From contig NZ_CP053382.1 of NCBI RefSeq assembly GCF_014931605.1, forward strand, positions 1,054,001-1,118,000: DNA of 64,000 nucleotides, read 5' to 3'. The translations under genes were made by a program, and so were the position numbers. The stretch is from Halomonas sp. MCCC 1A13316. Its GTDB lineage: Bacteria; Pseudomonadota; Gammaproteobacteria; Pseudomonadales; Halomonadaceae. The notes beneath the pieces were generated by a model. That model saw only the letters and a list, made by a program, of their open reading frames with translations, did no database searches and was not told where the DNA came from. Position 1 is the stretch's first letter, and every line of letters begins with the position of its first letter. Shown here one piece after another: positions 47,957 through 56,833 of the stretch.

Positions 47957-48955
47957 ATGAAAGTATCAATCAAGAATTCCGTGATGGCCATGGCCCTTGT
48001 CGTTCCTGGATTGATGATGAATGCTGCATCTGCCCAAGAATACAATCTTACTGTGGCCGGAGCCTCGCCAGGAGGACTGTGGTCGTTGCTCGGTGCTGGC
48101 TTGGATAGTGCCCTGAAAGCAGAATATTCCGGTTCGACGGTGACCTATCAGACCTCAGGGGGTGGCATCGCCAATGTGGCTGTGTTGCAACGCGGTGACG
48201 CTAGCTTGGGAATTGTAGAAGATGCCGTGCTGCAGCTGGCTCGTGATGGGGAAGACCCTTTCCGAGAAGCTGTCAATGATGATATCCGGGTACTATCTTA
48301 CCTCTACACTTGGGCGCCGATGCAAGCTGTTATAAGGGAGGAGTTTGCCGAAAAACATGGTATTTCAAGCTTCGAGGATATTGCCGAAGTTAAGCCGCCG
48401 ATCACCATTGCCATAAACAAACGCGGTAATATTGCATCGAGTGTTGCTGAAGCCATGTTGGAGGCCATCGGTGCAGGACCCGAGGAAATCAAGAGCTGGG
48501 GAGGTGACATTATCTATGCCGCTTCCAGCGAGCAATCTGGCCTGATTCAGGACCGTCGTATCGACATGTTCCTGAATAGCCTGTTCGTGGGACAAAGTTC
48601 GATAATGCAGGCGGCATCAAGTGTCGATGTGAATCTGTTGCCCTTGTCCGAGGACGTCATACAGGAGGTCACAGAGAAGACGGGAACCAACGCATTCACG
48701 ATTCCTGGGGGAGCCTACGAGTGGGCGCCGGATGAAACGCCAACTGTGTCGATCAGCGCTACATTGGCTGTGCGAAGCGATATGGACGAAGCCATGGCCT
48801 ATAACCTCACAAAGGCCCTTTATGAAAACTATGAAAAGATTTCTGGCGTTCATCCTGCTATGGAAAGCTTGACTCCGGAAATAATGGCGAATGTCGAGGT
48901 TGTGCCCTACCACGATGGCGCCGAGCGTTACCTCAAGGAAGTCGGACTCCGCTAA
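47957..48955 (+). CDS. TAXI family TRAP solute-binding protein
   Basis: 332 residues with a signal peptide (VMAMALVVPGLMMNAASAQE, cleavage ~ASA-QE at residue 27). Mature start YNLTVAGASPGGLWSLLGAG is the TAXI signature. It probably captures phthalate or a related aromatic acid for the permease that follows, an inference from the surrounding catabolic genes. ATG at 47957 with AGAGGTG upstream. Confidence 0.88.
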   Translation: MKVSIKNSVMAMALVVPGLMMNAASAQEYNLTVAGASPGGLWSLLGAGLDSALKAEYSGSTVTYQTSGGGIANVAVLQRGDASLGIVEDAVLQLARDGEDPFREAVNDDIRVLSYLYTWAPMQAVIREEFAEKHGISSFEDIAEVKPPITIAINKRGNIASSVAEAMLEAIGAGPEEIKSWGGDIIYAASSEQSGLIQDRRIDMFLNSLFVGQSSIMQAASSVDVNLLPLSEDVIQEVTEKTGTNAFTIPGGAYEWAPDETPTVSISATLAVRSDMDEAMAYNLTKALYENYEKISGVHPAMESLTPEIMANVEVVPYHDGAERYLKEVGLR

Positions 48956-48989
48956 TCGGCAAAGAGTATTTCTGCTCAGAGGTTTGTCA

Positions 48990-50906
48990 ATGAATCAGTT
49001 CTTCTCGAATGTAACGGGAACCGGTGCCAAGCGAACTCTCACGGGCAAGCTGGGAATGGCAGTGCATGGATGCGCTGCCCTCGTAGCGCTGGCCGTCATC
49101 TATACGACGACGATTGTGTATGTGGACCTATATGCAATGATGGTCGTTTTCCTTTCCGCCATGCTGGCCTTACTGTTTCTTAATGTGAGCGCTGGGCCAG
49201 AGGGGCGTCAGGACCGCCCTAGCGTGTTCGACTGGTGTCTTGTCGTGGCGAGTATCGTTGTAGGCCTCTATTTTCTAATGGAAAGTCAGCGGATCGTTGA
49301 GCGCATCACTTTGCTGTTCCCTCTTGAGACCTTTGACTTGCTGGCCGCCAGCGTGCTCCTAGTACTGACCATCGAGGCAACAAGACGTACGGTTGGCTTT
49401 GGCCTGACCAGCGTCGTCCTGGTCTTTGTCGTCTATAATCTTTGGGGGCACGACTTACCGGGAGCACTTGGTTTTCGGGAGGTCAGCTACAACCACTTTC
49501 TCGATATTATGATGTTTACATCGGATGGTCTGTTCGGGGTGCCACTTCGCGTCGCAGCGACCTATGCCTTCCTGTTTGTAATGTTCGGAACCTTTCTGTC
49601 CAAGGCGGGTGGTGCCGACTTCTTCTATAATCTGGCCTCTGCGGTTGCCGGCCGTAGAACCGGGGGGCCGGCTAAAATTGCCGTCATTTCCTCGGCACTT
49701 TACGGTACCATGTCAGGGAGCCCAACCTCGGACGTCGTCACAACGGGCTCCGTTACTATCCCGATCATGCAGCGCCTCGGATATAGTAAGCCACTATCCG
49801 GTAGCGTAGAAGTGGCTGCCTCAACCGGTGGAAGTCTGCTGCCCCCGGTCATGGGATCTGCAGCTTTCATCATGGCGGAGTATACGGGTATCGAGTATCG
49901 CAATATCGCCATTGCCGGTATCATTCCCGCACTGCTCTATTTCCTTTGCGTATATGCGCAGGTGCATTTACGCTCCCAGAAACTGGGACTGCGTGGACTG
50001 TCAAAGGAGGAAACTCCCCCCCTGAAGGCGACTCTCAAGAACGGCGGCCTGTTTATTCTACCGCTTGTCGCGTTATCGGTGGCTCTGTTGTTGGGGTATT
50101 CCCCGACCTTTGTCGCGGCGCTTGCTACTGCGGTGGTATTGATTGTATCGGCGGTCCGCAGTTCGACCCGGATGGGGCCTAAGGCAATTTGGGATGCCTT
50201 GGCCGTCACTACGCTACGCATGGTCTCCGTCGTCGCAGCCTGCGCAGCGGCGGGTCTGGTGATTGGAGGAATCTCCATGACGGGCCTGGGCGGCAAGTTT
50301 GCCGATCTCGTCTACCTGCTGGCTGGAGATACCGCTTTTCTGGCACTGGTCATCTCTGCCGTACTGGCGATTATCTTGGGCATGGGCATGCCGACTCCCT
50401 CGGCCTTCATCTTGGCCGCCGTTTTAGTGGGACCCACCTTGCTGGGCTTAGACTTCAGCGTCCTCCAGACCAATATGTTTATCCTTTACTTTGCCGTGCT
50501 CTCGGCCATGACCCCCCCGGTGGCTGTGGCCGCCTTCGCCGCATCGGCCATCGCAGACGCGAAGCCCCTAGAGATTGCCACTGGGGCCGTGAGGTTGGCC
50601 ATTACAGCGTTCATCGTGCCCTTTGCCTTCGTGTATGGTGAAGGACTGCTGATGGTCGGTACTTGGACAGAGATTGCTTTGAGCTGTATCACCGCAATAA
50701 TCGGTGTACTACTTCTGAGTATCGCAGTGGAAGGGTACTGGCGCGGGCCGTTTAGCACAATGCCGAGGCTAGGCTTCGGGCTGGCAGGGTTGCTGTTCAT
50801 CGCCCCTAGTTGGTGGGCAGTAATACTGGCTTTGGTATGTCTCGGCTTGGCAATAGCCGCCACGCCTCATTTGCGCTTGCAAAATAAAGGTCCGAGCATG
50901 GGTTGA
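48990..50906 (+). CDS. TRAP transporter fused 4TM/12TM permease
   Basis: 638 residues from the ATG at 48990 (MNQFFSNVTG); a longer frame overlapping the receptor gene starts at 48891 but is unlikely. Landmarks: GTMSGSPTSDVVTTGSVTIP, GSLLPPVMGSAAFIMAEY and LGMGMPTPSAFILAA. It pairs with the upstream TAXI receptor. A second, separate TAXI-TRAP pair is at 1.6-4.8 kb, and the two permeases are clearly diverged. Terminator follows. Confidence 0.9.
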   Translation: MNQFFSNVTGTGAKRTLTGKLGMAVHGCAALVALAVIYTTTIVYVDLYAMMVVFLSAMLALLFLNVSAGPEGRQDRPSVFDWCLVVASIVVGLYFLMESQRIVERITLLFPLETFDLLAASVLLVLTIEATRRTVGFGLTSVVLVFVVYNLWGHDLPGALGFREVSYNHFLDIMMFTSDGLFGVPLRVAATYAFLFVMFGTFLSKAGGADFFYNLASAVAGRRTGGPAKIAVISSALYGTMSGSPTSDVVTTGSVTIPIMQRLGYSKPLSGSVEVAASTGGSLLPPVMGSAAFIMAEYTGIEYRNIAIAGIIPALLYFLCVYAQVHLRSQKLGLRGLSKEETPPLKATLKNGGLFILPLVALSVALLLGYSPTFVAALATAVVLIVSAVRSSTRMGPKAIWDALAVTTLRMVSVVAACAAAGLVIGGISMTGLGGKFADLVYLLAGDTAFLALVISAVLAIILGMGMPTPSAFILAAVLVGPTLLGLDFSVLQTNMFILYFAVLSAMTPPVAVAAFAASAIADAKPLEIATGAVRLAITAFIVPFAFVYGEGLLMVGTWTEIALSCITAIIGVLLLSIAVEGYWRGPFSTMPRLGFGLAGLLFIAPSWWAVILALVCLGLAIAATPHLRLQNKGPSMG

Positions 50907-50932
50907 ATTTTTTTGCGTTCATAACTTCATGG

Positions 50933-50967
50933 AGACAGGGGAGGAAGTTATACCCTGTCTTTTTTTT
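50933..50967 (+). terminator. Rho-independent terminator after the TRAP permease
   Basis: 8-bp stem AGACAGGG (50933-50940) / CCCTGTCT (50953-50960), 12-nt loop, then a run of eight T. It separates the dioxygenase-TRAP transcript from the next gene. Confidence 0.85.
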
Positions 50968-50987
50968 CTGTTTTCTGCGAGGTCAAG

Positions 50988-51884
50988 GTGGCCAGTTCGC
51001 AATCCTTACCTATCCTGCTGTCTCTGGCATCGTCACTGATGTTCGCTAGCACATTTTTTCTCATCAAGATGGCTGGTCAAGCATCATCATCTCTAGCTGC
51101 TATATGGGTTACCCTCAGCACTAACGTGGGCTTTCTCTGGTCATGGAGTCTGCTAAGGGAGAATGGTATTATCTCGCCTTCACCGGAGTGGCAGTATTTC
51201 GTTCTCGCTGGTATTTTTGCGCCTTTGCTTGGGCGAATGTTTCAGTTTCAGGGCATGGCAAAATTGGGCGCTAACATTACCACGCCTATTACATTGACAC
51301 ATCCGATTTTTACGGTGCTATTATCAGTTATTTTCTTGGATGAAAGTCTTGGTAGAGGAGCTCTTTACGGAATTTTTCTGGTGCTAGGTGGAGGTATACT
51401 TCTTGGCTTTCAGGGCGGACGGGGAACGATGGTTTGTACTGGTACTCCGTACAAATTTTTGTTATTGCCTTTGGCAGCATCCTTGGCTTATGGAGTGTCT
51501 GTTTTATTTAGAAAATTAGGGATCGATATGGGGTCGGACGCAGTCACTGCGGCAGCGGTGACGACCTCAACATCTTGGCTGTTATTCGCTATATATCTGG
51601 TGATTTTTAGGCCTTCAGGTGTTTTCACATGTAAGTCCCATGAGTTTATAAAGTTTGTAGGCGCAGGCGTGTTTTCGAGCCTGGGTCCTGTGTTTCTATA
51701 TATGGCTCTGCAAGTAGGTAAAGTTTCCGTTGTTGCCCCCTTGGCTTCGACTACACCTTTTTTTGTGTTGCTTGTTACAGGTCTATACATGAGAAACGAA
51801 GAGGTCTTAAATAGATGGGTTGTTCTCGGCACCATTTTCACCGTATTGGGTGTGGTACTCATTGTATCATTTGGTATGAGTTAA
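50988..51884 (+). CDS. EamA/DMT superfamily transporter
   Basis: 298 residues with about ten membrane segments and the two EamA repeats (first ~5-140 with PITLTHPIFTVLLSVIFLDE, second ~150-295 with VAPLASTTPFFVLLVTGLYM). GTG start at 50988, just after a terminator. The gene is clearly richer in A+T than its neighbours, which suggests a separate origin. DMT proteins export or import small metabolites. Beside nadC it could move a pyridine or aromatic carboxylate, but there is no direct evidence. Confidence 0.88.
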   Translation: MASSQSLPILLSLASSLMFASTFFLIKMAGQASSSLAAIWVTLSTNVGFLWSWSLLRENGIISPSPEWQYFVLAGIFAPLLGRMFQFQGMAKLGANITTPITLTHPIFTVLLSVIFLDESLGRGALYGIFLVLGGGILLGFQGGRGTMVCTGTPYKFLLLPLAASLAYGVSVLFRKLGIDMGSDAVTAAAVTTSTSWLLFAIYLVIFRPSGVFTCKSHEFIKFVGAGVFSSLGPVFLYMALQVGKVSVVAPLASTTPFFVLLVTGLYMRNEEVLNRWVVLGTIFTVLGVVLIVSFGMS

Positions 51885-51914
51885 TAACGTAAACCTTGCA
51901 GGTGGGTTATATTT

Positions 51915-52763
51915 ATGTATGAGATGGATATGAAAAGACTAGAAAGTGACATGAAAAATAATGTGGCCGCTGCGTTGGAGGAGGATATTGGTAGTGGTGA
52001 CGTCACCTCTGAGTTAGTGCCGGGTGATTGTATTGGCAAGGCTGTTATTACAGCAAAGGAAAAAGCCGTGGTTTGTGGTGCTGATTGGGTTAATGAGGTT
52101 TTTTGTCAGATTGATCCTGAGGTAAAAGTTGTCTGGTACGTCACGGATGGTGATCATGTAGATGTTGGTCAAGAGCTTTGTCATATTTCTGGAAATGCGA
52201 AGTCAATTTTAACAGGGGAAAGAACGGCACTCAATTACCTGCAGACACTCTCGGGTACTGCAACTCGTAGCCATTTCTTTAGCAAGCTGATTGAAGGTAC
52301 TGCTTCTAAGCTATTAGATACTAGGAAGACGCTACCTGGATTACGTTTGGCTCAGAAATATGCGGTATATTGTGGAGGCTGCTATAGTCATCGAATGGGA
52401 TTGTATGATGCTTTTCTTATCAAGGAGAATCATATTTCAGCTTGTGGGGGTATTGCGAAGGCGATAGAACAAGCGAAGCGTCTGGTGCCCGCGAGGCCTA
52501 TCGAAGTGGAAGTCGAAGACCTAAAGGAATTCCAGCAAGCACTTGAGGCGAGGCCGGACATTATTATGTTGGACAACTTCTCTGTAGAGAATATACGCAC
52601 GGCAGTGAAGTTGGCAGCAAGAGGCGTGGCGCTCGAGGCCTCGGGAGGCGTGACCGAGACCACCTTGATCGATATCGCAAGGACAGGGGTCGATTACATT
52701 TCCCTTGGCACCCTGACCAAGGACCTGAAGGCGATCGATCTGTCCATGCGTCTATCGATGTAA
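51915..52763 (+). CDS. nadC: Nicotinate-nucleotide pyrophosphorylase (quinolinate phosphoribosyltransferase) paralog
   Basis: 282 residues, family length. It makes nicotinate mononucleotide from quinolinate and PRPP with loss of CO2. Motifs: LTGERTALNYLQTLSG (~95), LLDTRKTLPGLRLAQKYAV (~133), HRMGLYDAFLIKENHI (~160), IEVEVEDL (~197), IMLDNF (~217) and ALEASGGV (~240). The usual GGGxNHR loop reads GGCYSHR, a change next to the substrate-binding His-Arg. It lies 30 bp after the DMT gene within a phthalate cluster, without nadA or nadB. The 5' two-thirds are AT-rich and the last ~280 bp GC-rich. Possibly a phthalate-tolerant isozyme (see findings). Confidence 0.88.
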   Translation: MYEMDMKRLESDMKNNVAAALEEDIGSGDVTSELVPGDCIGKAVITAKEKAVVCGADWVNEVFCQIDPEVKVVWYVTDGDHVDVGQELCHISGNAKSILTGERTALNYLQTLSGTATRSHFFSKLIEGTASKLLDTRKTLPGLRLAQKYAVYCGGCYSHRMGLYDAFLIKENHISACGGIAKAIEQAKRLVPARPIEVEVEDLKEFQQALEARPDIIMLDNFSVENIRTAVKLAARGVALEASGGVTETTLIDIARTGVDYISLGTLTKDLKAIDLSMRLSM

Positions 52764-52853
52764 AAGGGTGAGAGGCCAAAGGGGGACTGCCGACGTCGCT
52801 CGGATACTGAGCATGGTGTCGGCAGTTGCAGATTTTTTCGATGTACCGAGGCC

Positions 52854-53618
52854 TCAAATTCTTCCAAAGTGGGCCTGCGCCTGGCGGGCTCGCATTTTCC
52901 ATAGTTGCCAGGGCCTTTCCACCTGCCCCTCGGTCGCCTCCCTGGCTGAGTTGGCCTCCTCGGGTGTGAGATATTCGATGGGGCCAAGGCGCAGTGCATC
53001 AGCTTGAAGCCGTGCATTCACCTCAACATAGATGGCTCGATAGACTGCTTGCTTCAAGGTTGGCCCGATAACTGTTGCGCCATGCCCGCGCATCAACACG
53101 ACATTGTCGTTTCCTAGGGAGTCGGCAAGTGAAGCCCCCAGCGCACGATCCCGGATCAGCAGGTCTGTCGCCGTGCCAGCCGAGTCCCGGATCTCGAAGA
53201 TTGGAGCACCTGCACCCAGAAAGCCGCTCATGTGGCACATTGGCCGTAAGGGGGTCGACTTGACAGCGCTGAAGGGGACGACGGAAGGCGAGTGACTATG
53301 CACAACCGCCATGACATCCGGTCGTGCACGGTAGATCTCTCCATGAATGAAGCGCTCAAGATAGACAGGCCGATCGTCGGCATTGATAGGGGTACCATCA
53401 AGATCGAATGTCAGGATATCGTCCGACGTGACGAGCCCGGGGGCCATGTTGCGCGCCAGCATAAACCGTTCGGTATTTTTCGGGTGTCGGATACTGACAT
53501 GTCCGAAGGCATCAAGTACGCCTTCATTAAAAAGGATATGATTGGCATCCACCAAGTCCCTCAATAGTTCTTCTTTTGTTTCGGAGATCGTGACGGAGGT
53601 CGAATTATCGGTATTCAT
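52854..53618 (-). CDS. Class II aldolase/adducin family protein, possibly a decarboxylase
   Basis: 254 residues. Zinc ligands are seen in VVHSHSPSVVPF (~109-120) and VVLMRGHGATVIG (~175-187), with the FGHVSIRHP start motif near residue 37. Members of this family include fuculose aldolases and aromatic acid decarboxylases such as 3,4-dihydroxyphthalate decarboxylase. In this cluster it may decarboxylate a dihydroxylated diacid in parallel with the OphC-type enzyme. That is inference; an aldolase role for another substrate is equally possible. Confidence 0.82.
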   Translation of the reverse strand: MNTDNSTSVTISETKEELLRDLVDANHILFNEGVLDAFGHVSIRHPKNTERFMLARNMAPGLVTSDDILTFDLDGTPINADDRPVYLERFIHGEIYRARPDVMAVVHSHSPSVVPFSAVKSTPLRPMCHMSGFLGAGAPIFEIRDSAGTATDLLIRDRALGASLADSLGNDNVVLMRGHGATVIGPTLKQAVYRAIYVEVNARLQADALRLGPIEYLTPEEANSAREATEGQVERPWQLWKMRARQAQAHFGRI

Positions 53619-53660
53619 CGCTATTCCAAGAGTGGTGAATATTTAGGTGATGGTCTGGAG

Positions 53661-54146
53661 CTATTCGTTATCCTCGGCCAGGTTGCTAATAATCTTGAGC
53701 AAGGTGCGCCGTGTCACACGGAGGTCTTCACATTCGACACCCTGCACAGCAATATCATTGACTTCCTCAGCCAGTGGAATTAGGGATTTCTTAAGATCAC
53801 GCCCTTTTTCCGTAAGGTAGATATGAATGTTTTTACGGTTACCATTGAGTTGTCGACGGACGATAAGCCCTTTTGCCTCCATCGCCTTCAGGGCGGTAAA
53901 GGTCGTGGGCTCCATCAGGCCAGCCTGTTCACTGAGCTCGCGTTGCGTCAAACCTTCCGTTACCCAGAGGATGCGTAGGAATGACCAGTGACCGAAACTT
54001 ACCGAGTGCTCCGTCAAACGTGTTTGTAGGCTCTTTGTCAGAACTCGGCCAGCATCACGTATCAAGTGTGCTAGGCGATCGTCCGGCACATCCTCTTGCC
54101 AATGACGAAGTACTGTTTGCGTTTCCCGGTTATCAGTACGGGGCAT
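53661..54146 (-). CDS. MarR family transcriptional regulator
   Basis: About 161 residues from the ATG at 54146, which has TTGGAG upstream. Winged helix: SFGHWSFLRILWVTEGLTQR, ELSEQAGLMEPTTFTALKAM and the wing NGNRKNIHIYLTEKG. It lies among the phthalate genes on the same strand as the aldolase-like, dehydrogenase and reductase genes, so it is the most likely regulator of this cluster. Confidence 0.88.
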   Translation of the reverse strand: MPRTDNRETQTVLRHWQEDVPDDRLAHLIRDAGRVLTKSLQTRLTEHSVSFGHWSFLRILWVTEGLTQRELSEQAGLMEPTTFTALKAMEAKGLIVRRQLNGNRKNIHIYLTEKGRDLKKSLIPLAEEVNDIAVQGVECEDLRVTRRTLLKIISNLAEDNE

Positions 54147-54209
54147 TGTGAAATTCTCCAAGAAAGCAATATTTCCCTACTCCTACACAACATTATAACA
54201 CCAATTCAG

Positions 54210-55391
54210 TCATGCTTGCTGGTGAGATAGCGAGATTTCACGGCCATCTCTTGCTGATTCCAGCAGCGCCAAACAGACTTCCATCGTGGCCATGCCCCAC
54301 TCACCGGTGTGAATGGGGTTGCGATCATGGCGTATGGCGCCTATCAGTTCATCAAGGACTTCACGTCTCGGGATCTTCGGTGACGGTATAGTTTCCAGGT
54401 AGCGTCGAGTATGGGCATAGACCTGTACCCCTTGTGGTACGGGGCGAAGGTCGGCGCCATCGCAGGAAACGAGGATGAAGCCGAAATGATTGTGTGCCGC
54501 GTCTTGTAACTGGCTATTGGCCAGGGACAGGCCGGCACCGTAAGTGCGGGTATTCTTGAAAGTGGCCTCTTCTTCAGGCCCCTGAATCTTCGCCAACTTC
54601 GCCCTGGCGGTGCCGTACTGCCCGGGATCTCGGGCTTGGCCTAGTTCGCCTGACCAACCACAAAATTCATCGCTATCGAAATGTGCGAATCCGCTGTAGG
54701 TCATGCTGGCAAAGATACCATTATTGAAGGTGAGTAGGGCACTATAGGCGCCTTCCGTGGGGCGTGCTGGATCCCAGCTTCCAGTGGCGGCCCGTACACT
54801 TTTGACGTCCCCCCCACCGAGCAGGCGCACGATATCAACCTGATGGGCTGCTTGGCTGAAAACAACACCGCCACCCTGTGAGGTATCCAGCTCTTCCGGA
54901 CGGCGGGGACGGTAGAGAAAGTCCGTGTAATTAAGTGCACTGATCATGCGAACCGCGCCGAAGTCTTTGCTGTCTATCAGCTCGCGAGTTCTAAGATAGG
55001 GCGCATCAAAGCTATGGCTGTGCCCGACGACCAGCCAGCATCCGGCGCGACGCATGGCATCGATCATGCTGTGGCAATCCTCGATTGAGAGCGCCATTGG
55101 CTTCTCGACCAGGACATGCTTGCCATGTGCTGCTGCCAGTTCGACATGCTCGCGATGAAATTGATGAGGAGTAGCGACATAAACCGCTTCAACATCGGGG
55201 TCGGCGCACAGGTCGGCGACCTCGGCATAGGTTCTCGCGTCGAAATCGGTTCTAAACTGCCGGCGAGCATCCTCTCGTGGATCGGCCGCGGCTACTAAGC
55301 GAATACCTGGATGGGCCGCGAGGGTAGGTAAGAGCAGCATGAAGCCACGCCCTAGACCGGCAACGCCGAGTTTCAAGCGAGGTACGGGCAT
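54210..55391 (-). CDS. Gfo/Idh/MocA oxidoreductase, probable cis-4,5-dihydrodiol phthalate dehydrogenase
   Basis: About 393 residues from the ATG at 55391 (GGAG upstream); a TTG at 55415 would add eight. The NAD-binding Rossmann start reads LGVAGLGRGFMLLLPTLAAH (~6-25). The family EKP motif is in HVLVEKPMALSIEDC (~96), with AAHQVDIVRLLGGG (~182) in the C-terminal domain. The Pht4/OphB dehydrogenase of phthalate degradation belongs to this family. Position between the reductase and MarR genes supports that role: dihydrodiol to 4,5-dihydroxyphthalate. Confidence 0.83.
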   Translation of the reverse strand: MPVPRLKLGVAGLGRGFMLLLPTLAAHPGIRLVAAADPREDARRQFRTDFDARTYAEVADLCADPDVEAVYVATPHQFHREHVELAAAHGKHVLVEKPMALSIEDCHSMIDAMRRAGCWLVVGHSHSFDAPYLRTRELIDSKDFGAVRMISALNYTDFLYRPRRPEELDTSQGGGVVFSQAAHQVDIVRLLGGGDVKSVRAATGSWDPARPTEGAYSALLTFNNGIFASMTYSGFAHFDSDEFCGWSGELGQARDPGQYGTARAKLAKIQGPEEEATFKNTRTYGAGLSLANSQLQDAAHNHFGFILVSCDGADLRPVPQGVQVYAHTRRYLETIPSPKIPRREVLDELIGAIRHDRNPIHTGEWGMATMEVCLALLESARDGREISLSHQQA

Positions 55392-55419
55392 TGTGAGCAC
55401 TCCGTGGTGATGCAATGGA

Positions 55420-56397
55420 TTATTCCGCTAGATCGATTACCAGTTCCTTCGTATAGGCGCGTGAGACACAAACCATGAGGTGATCCTGTCGCTCGGCTTC
55501 TGACAAAACCAGATCACGGTGCTCTGCTTCACCTTCCAACAGTCGGGTTCGACAGGAGCCGCAGGTACCACTCTCACAGGAGTAGGGCACTTGATGGCCG
55601 TTCACTCTCAACGCCTCGAGGATAGATACGCCTGCCGGTACCGGAATCGCCTCTCCGGTTTTGTGGAGGCGTACGGTGAAAGGTGTATCTTCAGCTGCGC
55701 TGGCCGACTGGCTCCCGCCGAAGTCCTCGAAATGCACACTGGAGGAAGTCCAGTGTCCGGTCATGTCGCGAACCGCTTCCATTAGTCCCCGAGGACCGCA
55801 ACAGTAGATGTGGGCCCCTTTTGGCTGCTCAAGGATCGGCCACAGGTCATAGGAGTTGTCGGGATCGCCATGGTCGTGATGGATGACCACCTTGCCTCGG
55901 TACTCGGGGGCGCTGAGCTGCTCAAGAAATGCGGTTTGGGACGGCTCACGCGTTAAGTAATAAAGCTTGAATGGTTTGCCACCCGTTGCCTGCAGGTGAA
56001 CAATCATCGAGAGAATCGGTGTGATGCCAATTCCACCGGCGATAAATATGTAGCGAGCAGGGTTGCCTGTTAGTGAGAAGTCGTTGTGCGGAGCTGATAC
56101 CTTTAGGCGATCGCCTACTTGGGAATCGTCAACCAGGCTCCTCGAACCGCCAGTGCCATCCTCCTCGCGCTTGACCGCAATGACATACCGATCCTGCTCG
56201 TCGGGATCGTTACACAGCGAGTAATGTCTCACTTGCCCGCTGGGAGTCTCGACGCACACATGAGCGCCGGGTGTGAATTCTGGTAGATCATTGCCATCGG
56301 GATCAATGAGCTCTATGCGGTAGATGCCATCTGCGATCGCGTCCAGTGCGGTGACGAGCAGTTCGCTCATGGGAAGTTCATCGGAGGGGCTAGCCAT
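55420..56397 (-). CDS. Phthalate dioxygenase reductase-type flavoprotein (FMN, NAD, 2Fe-2S)
   Basis: 325 residues. The flavin-binding part has VRHYSLCNDP (~55). The NAD-binding part has YIFIAGGIGITPILSMI (~115) and HIYCCGPRGLMEAV (~205). The C-terminal plant-type ferredoxin has CESGTCGSCRTRLLEGE (~273) and a final Cys in LMVCVSRA. The order flavin-NAD-ferredoxin is that of phthalate dioxygenase reductase (OphA1/Pht2). It passes electrons from NADH to the Rieske oxygenase at 45469. ATG at 56397 with AAAGGTGG; first gene of the minus-strand phthalate operon. Confidence 0.92.
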   Translation of the reverse strand: MASPSDELPMSELLVTALDAIADGIYRIELIDPDGNDLPEFTPGAHVCVETPSGQVRHYSLCNDPDEQDRYVIAVKREEDGTGGSRSLVDDSQVGDRLKVSAPHNDFSLTGNPARYIFIAGGIGITPILSMIVHLQATGGKPFKLYYLTREPSQTAFLEQLSAPEYRGKVVIHHDHGDPDNSYDLWPILEQPKGAHIYCCGPRGLMEAVRDMTGHWTSSSVHFEDFGGSQSASAAEDTPFTVRLHKTGEAIPVPAGVSILEALRVNGHQVPYSCESGTCGSCRTRLLEGEAEHRDLVLSEAERQDHLMVCVSRAYTKELVIDLAE

Positions 56398-56833
56398 AGG
56401 ATACCCACCTTTCTTGTCGAGTGGCTGAATATACTTCTATATCTAAGTATTTTTTCGATAGTAATGCAAGGCAATATGATGCGACTTTAGTCGCATGGGT
56501 TGGGTGGCGCCTGCTACGTTCGACATGCTGCCAACCTCCTAAATATTTTGATCATATAGGTGTAGAGACGAGGGGGCAGGATCCACTGGTTATGGGCTAC
56601 CTATCAAATGCCAACAAAACAGACTGAAGGACCGAAACCCACGATTGAGCATGGGTTTCTGTCAGTTGACAGAAAAGGGACACTTTCGGGGGATTAGTCT
56701 CGCCGTTTTCTAATTGTGAAAAAAATGACTTGCGTCAAAGAAAACTGCAAATTTCATCCTATAATGGTTAGATATAAAAGCATTGTGTGTTGCGTCCTTT
56801 TCATAGAAACATCTACCCGGAGTGAAATACATC
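56398..56833. other. Gap with hairpins, no gene
   Basis: Contains TATCTAAGTATTTTTTCG near 56440, similar to the element before the Rieske gene. A stem-loop GAAACCCA (56634-56641) / TGGGTTTC (56652-56659) is followed at once by the short palindrome CTGTCAGTTGACAG. Probably holds the reductase operon promoter on one side and the promoter of the next gene on the other. Confidence 0.4.

Noticed and set aside
45469-56397. Quinolinate (pyridine dicarboxylate) catabolism as the role of the phthalate-like cluster
   Set aside because: nadC makes it conceivable, but the oxygenase, reductase, dehydrogenase and decarboxylase set matches the phthalate pathway family by family. Kept only as an alternative.
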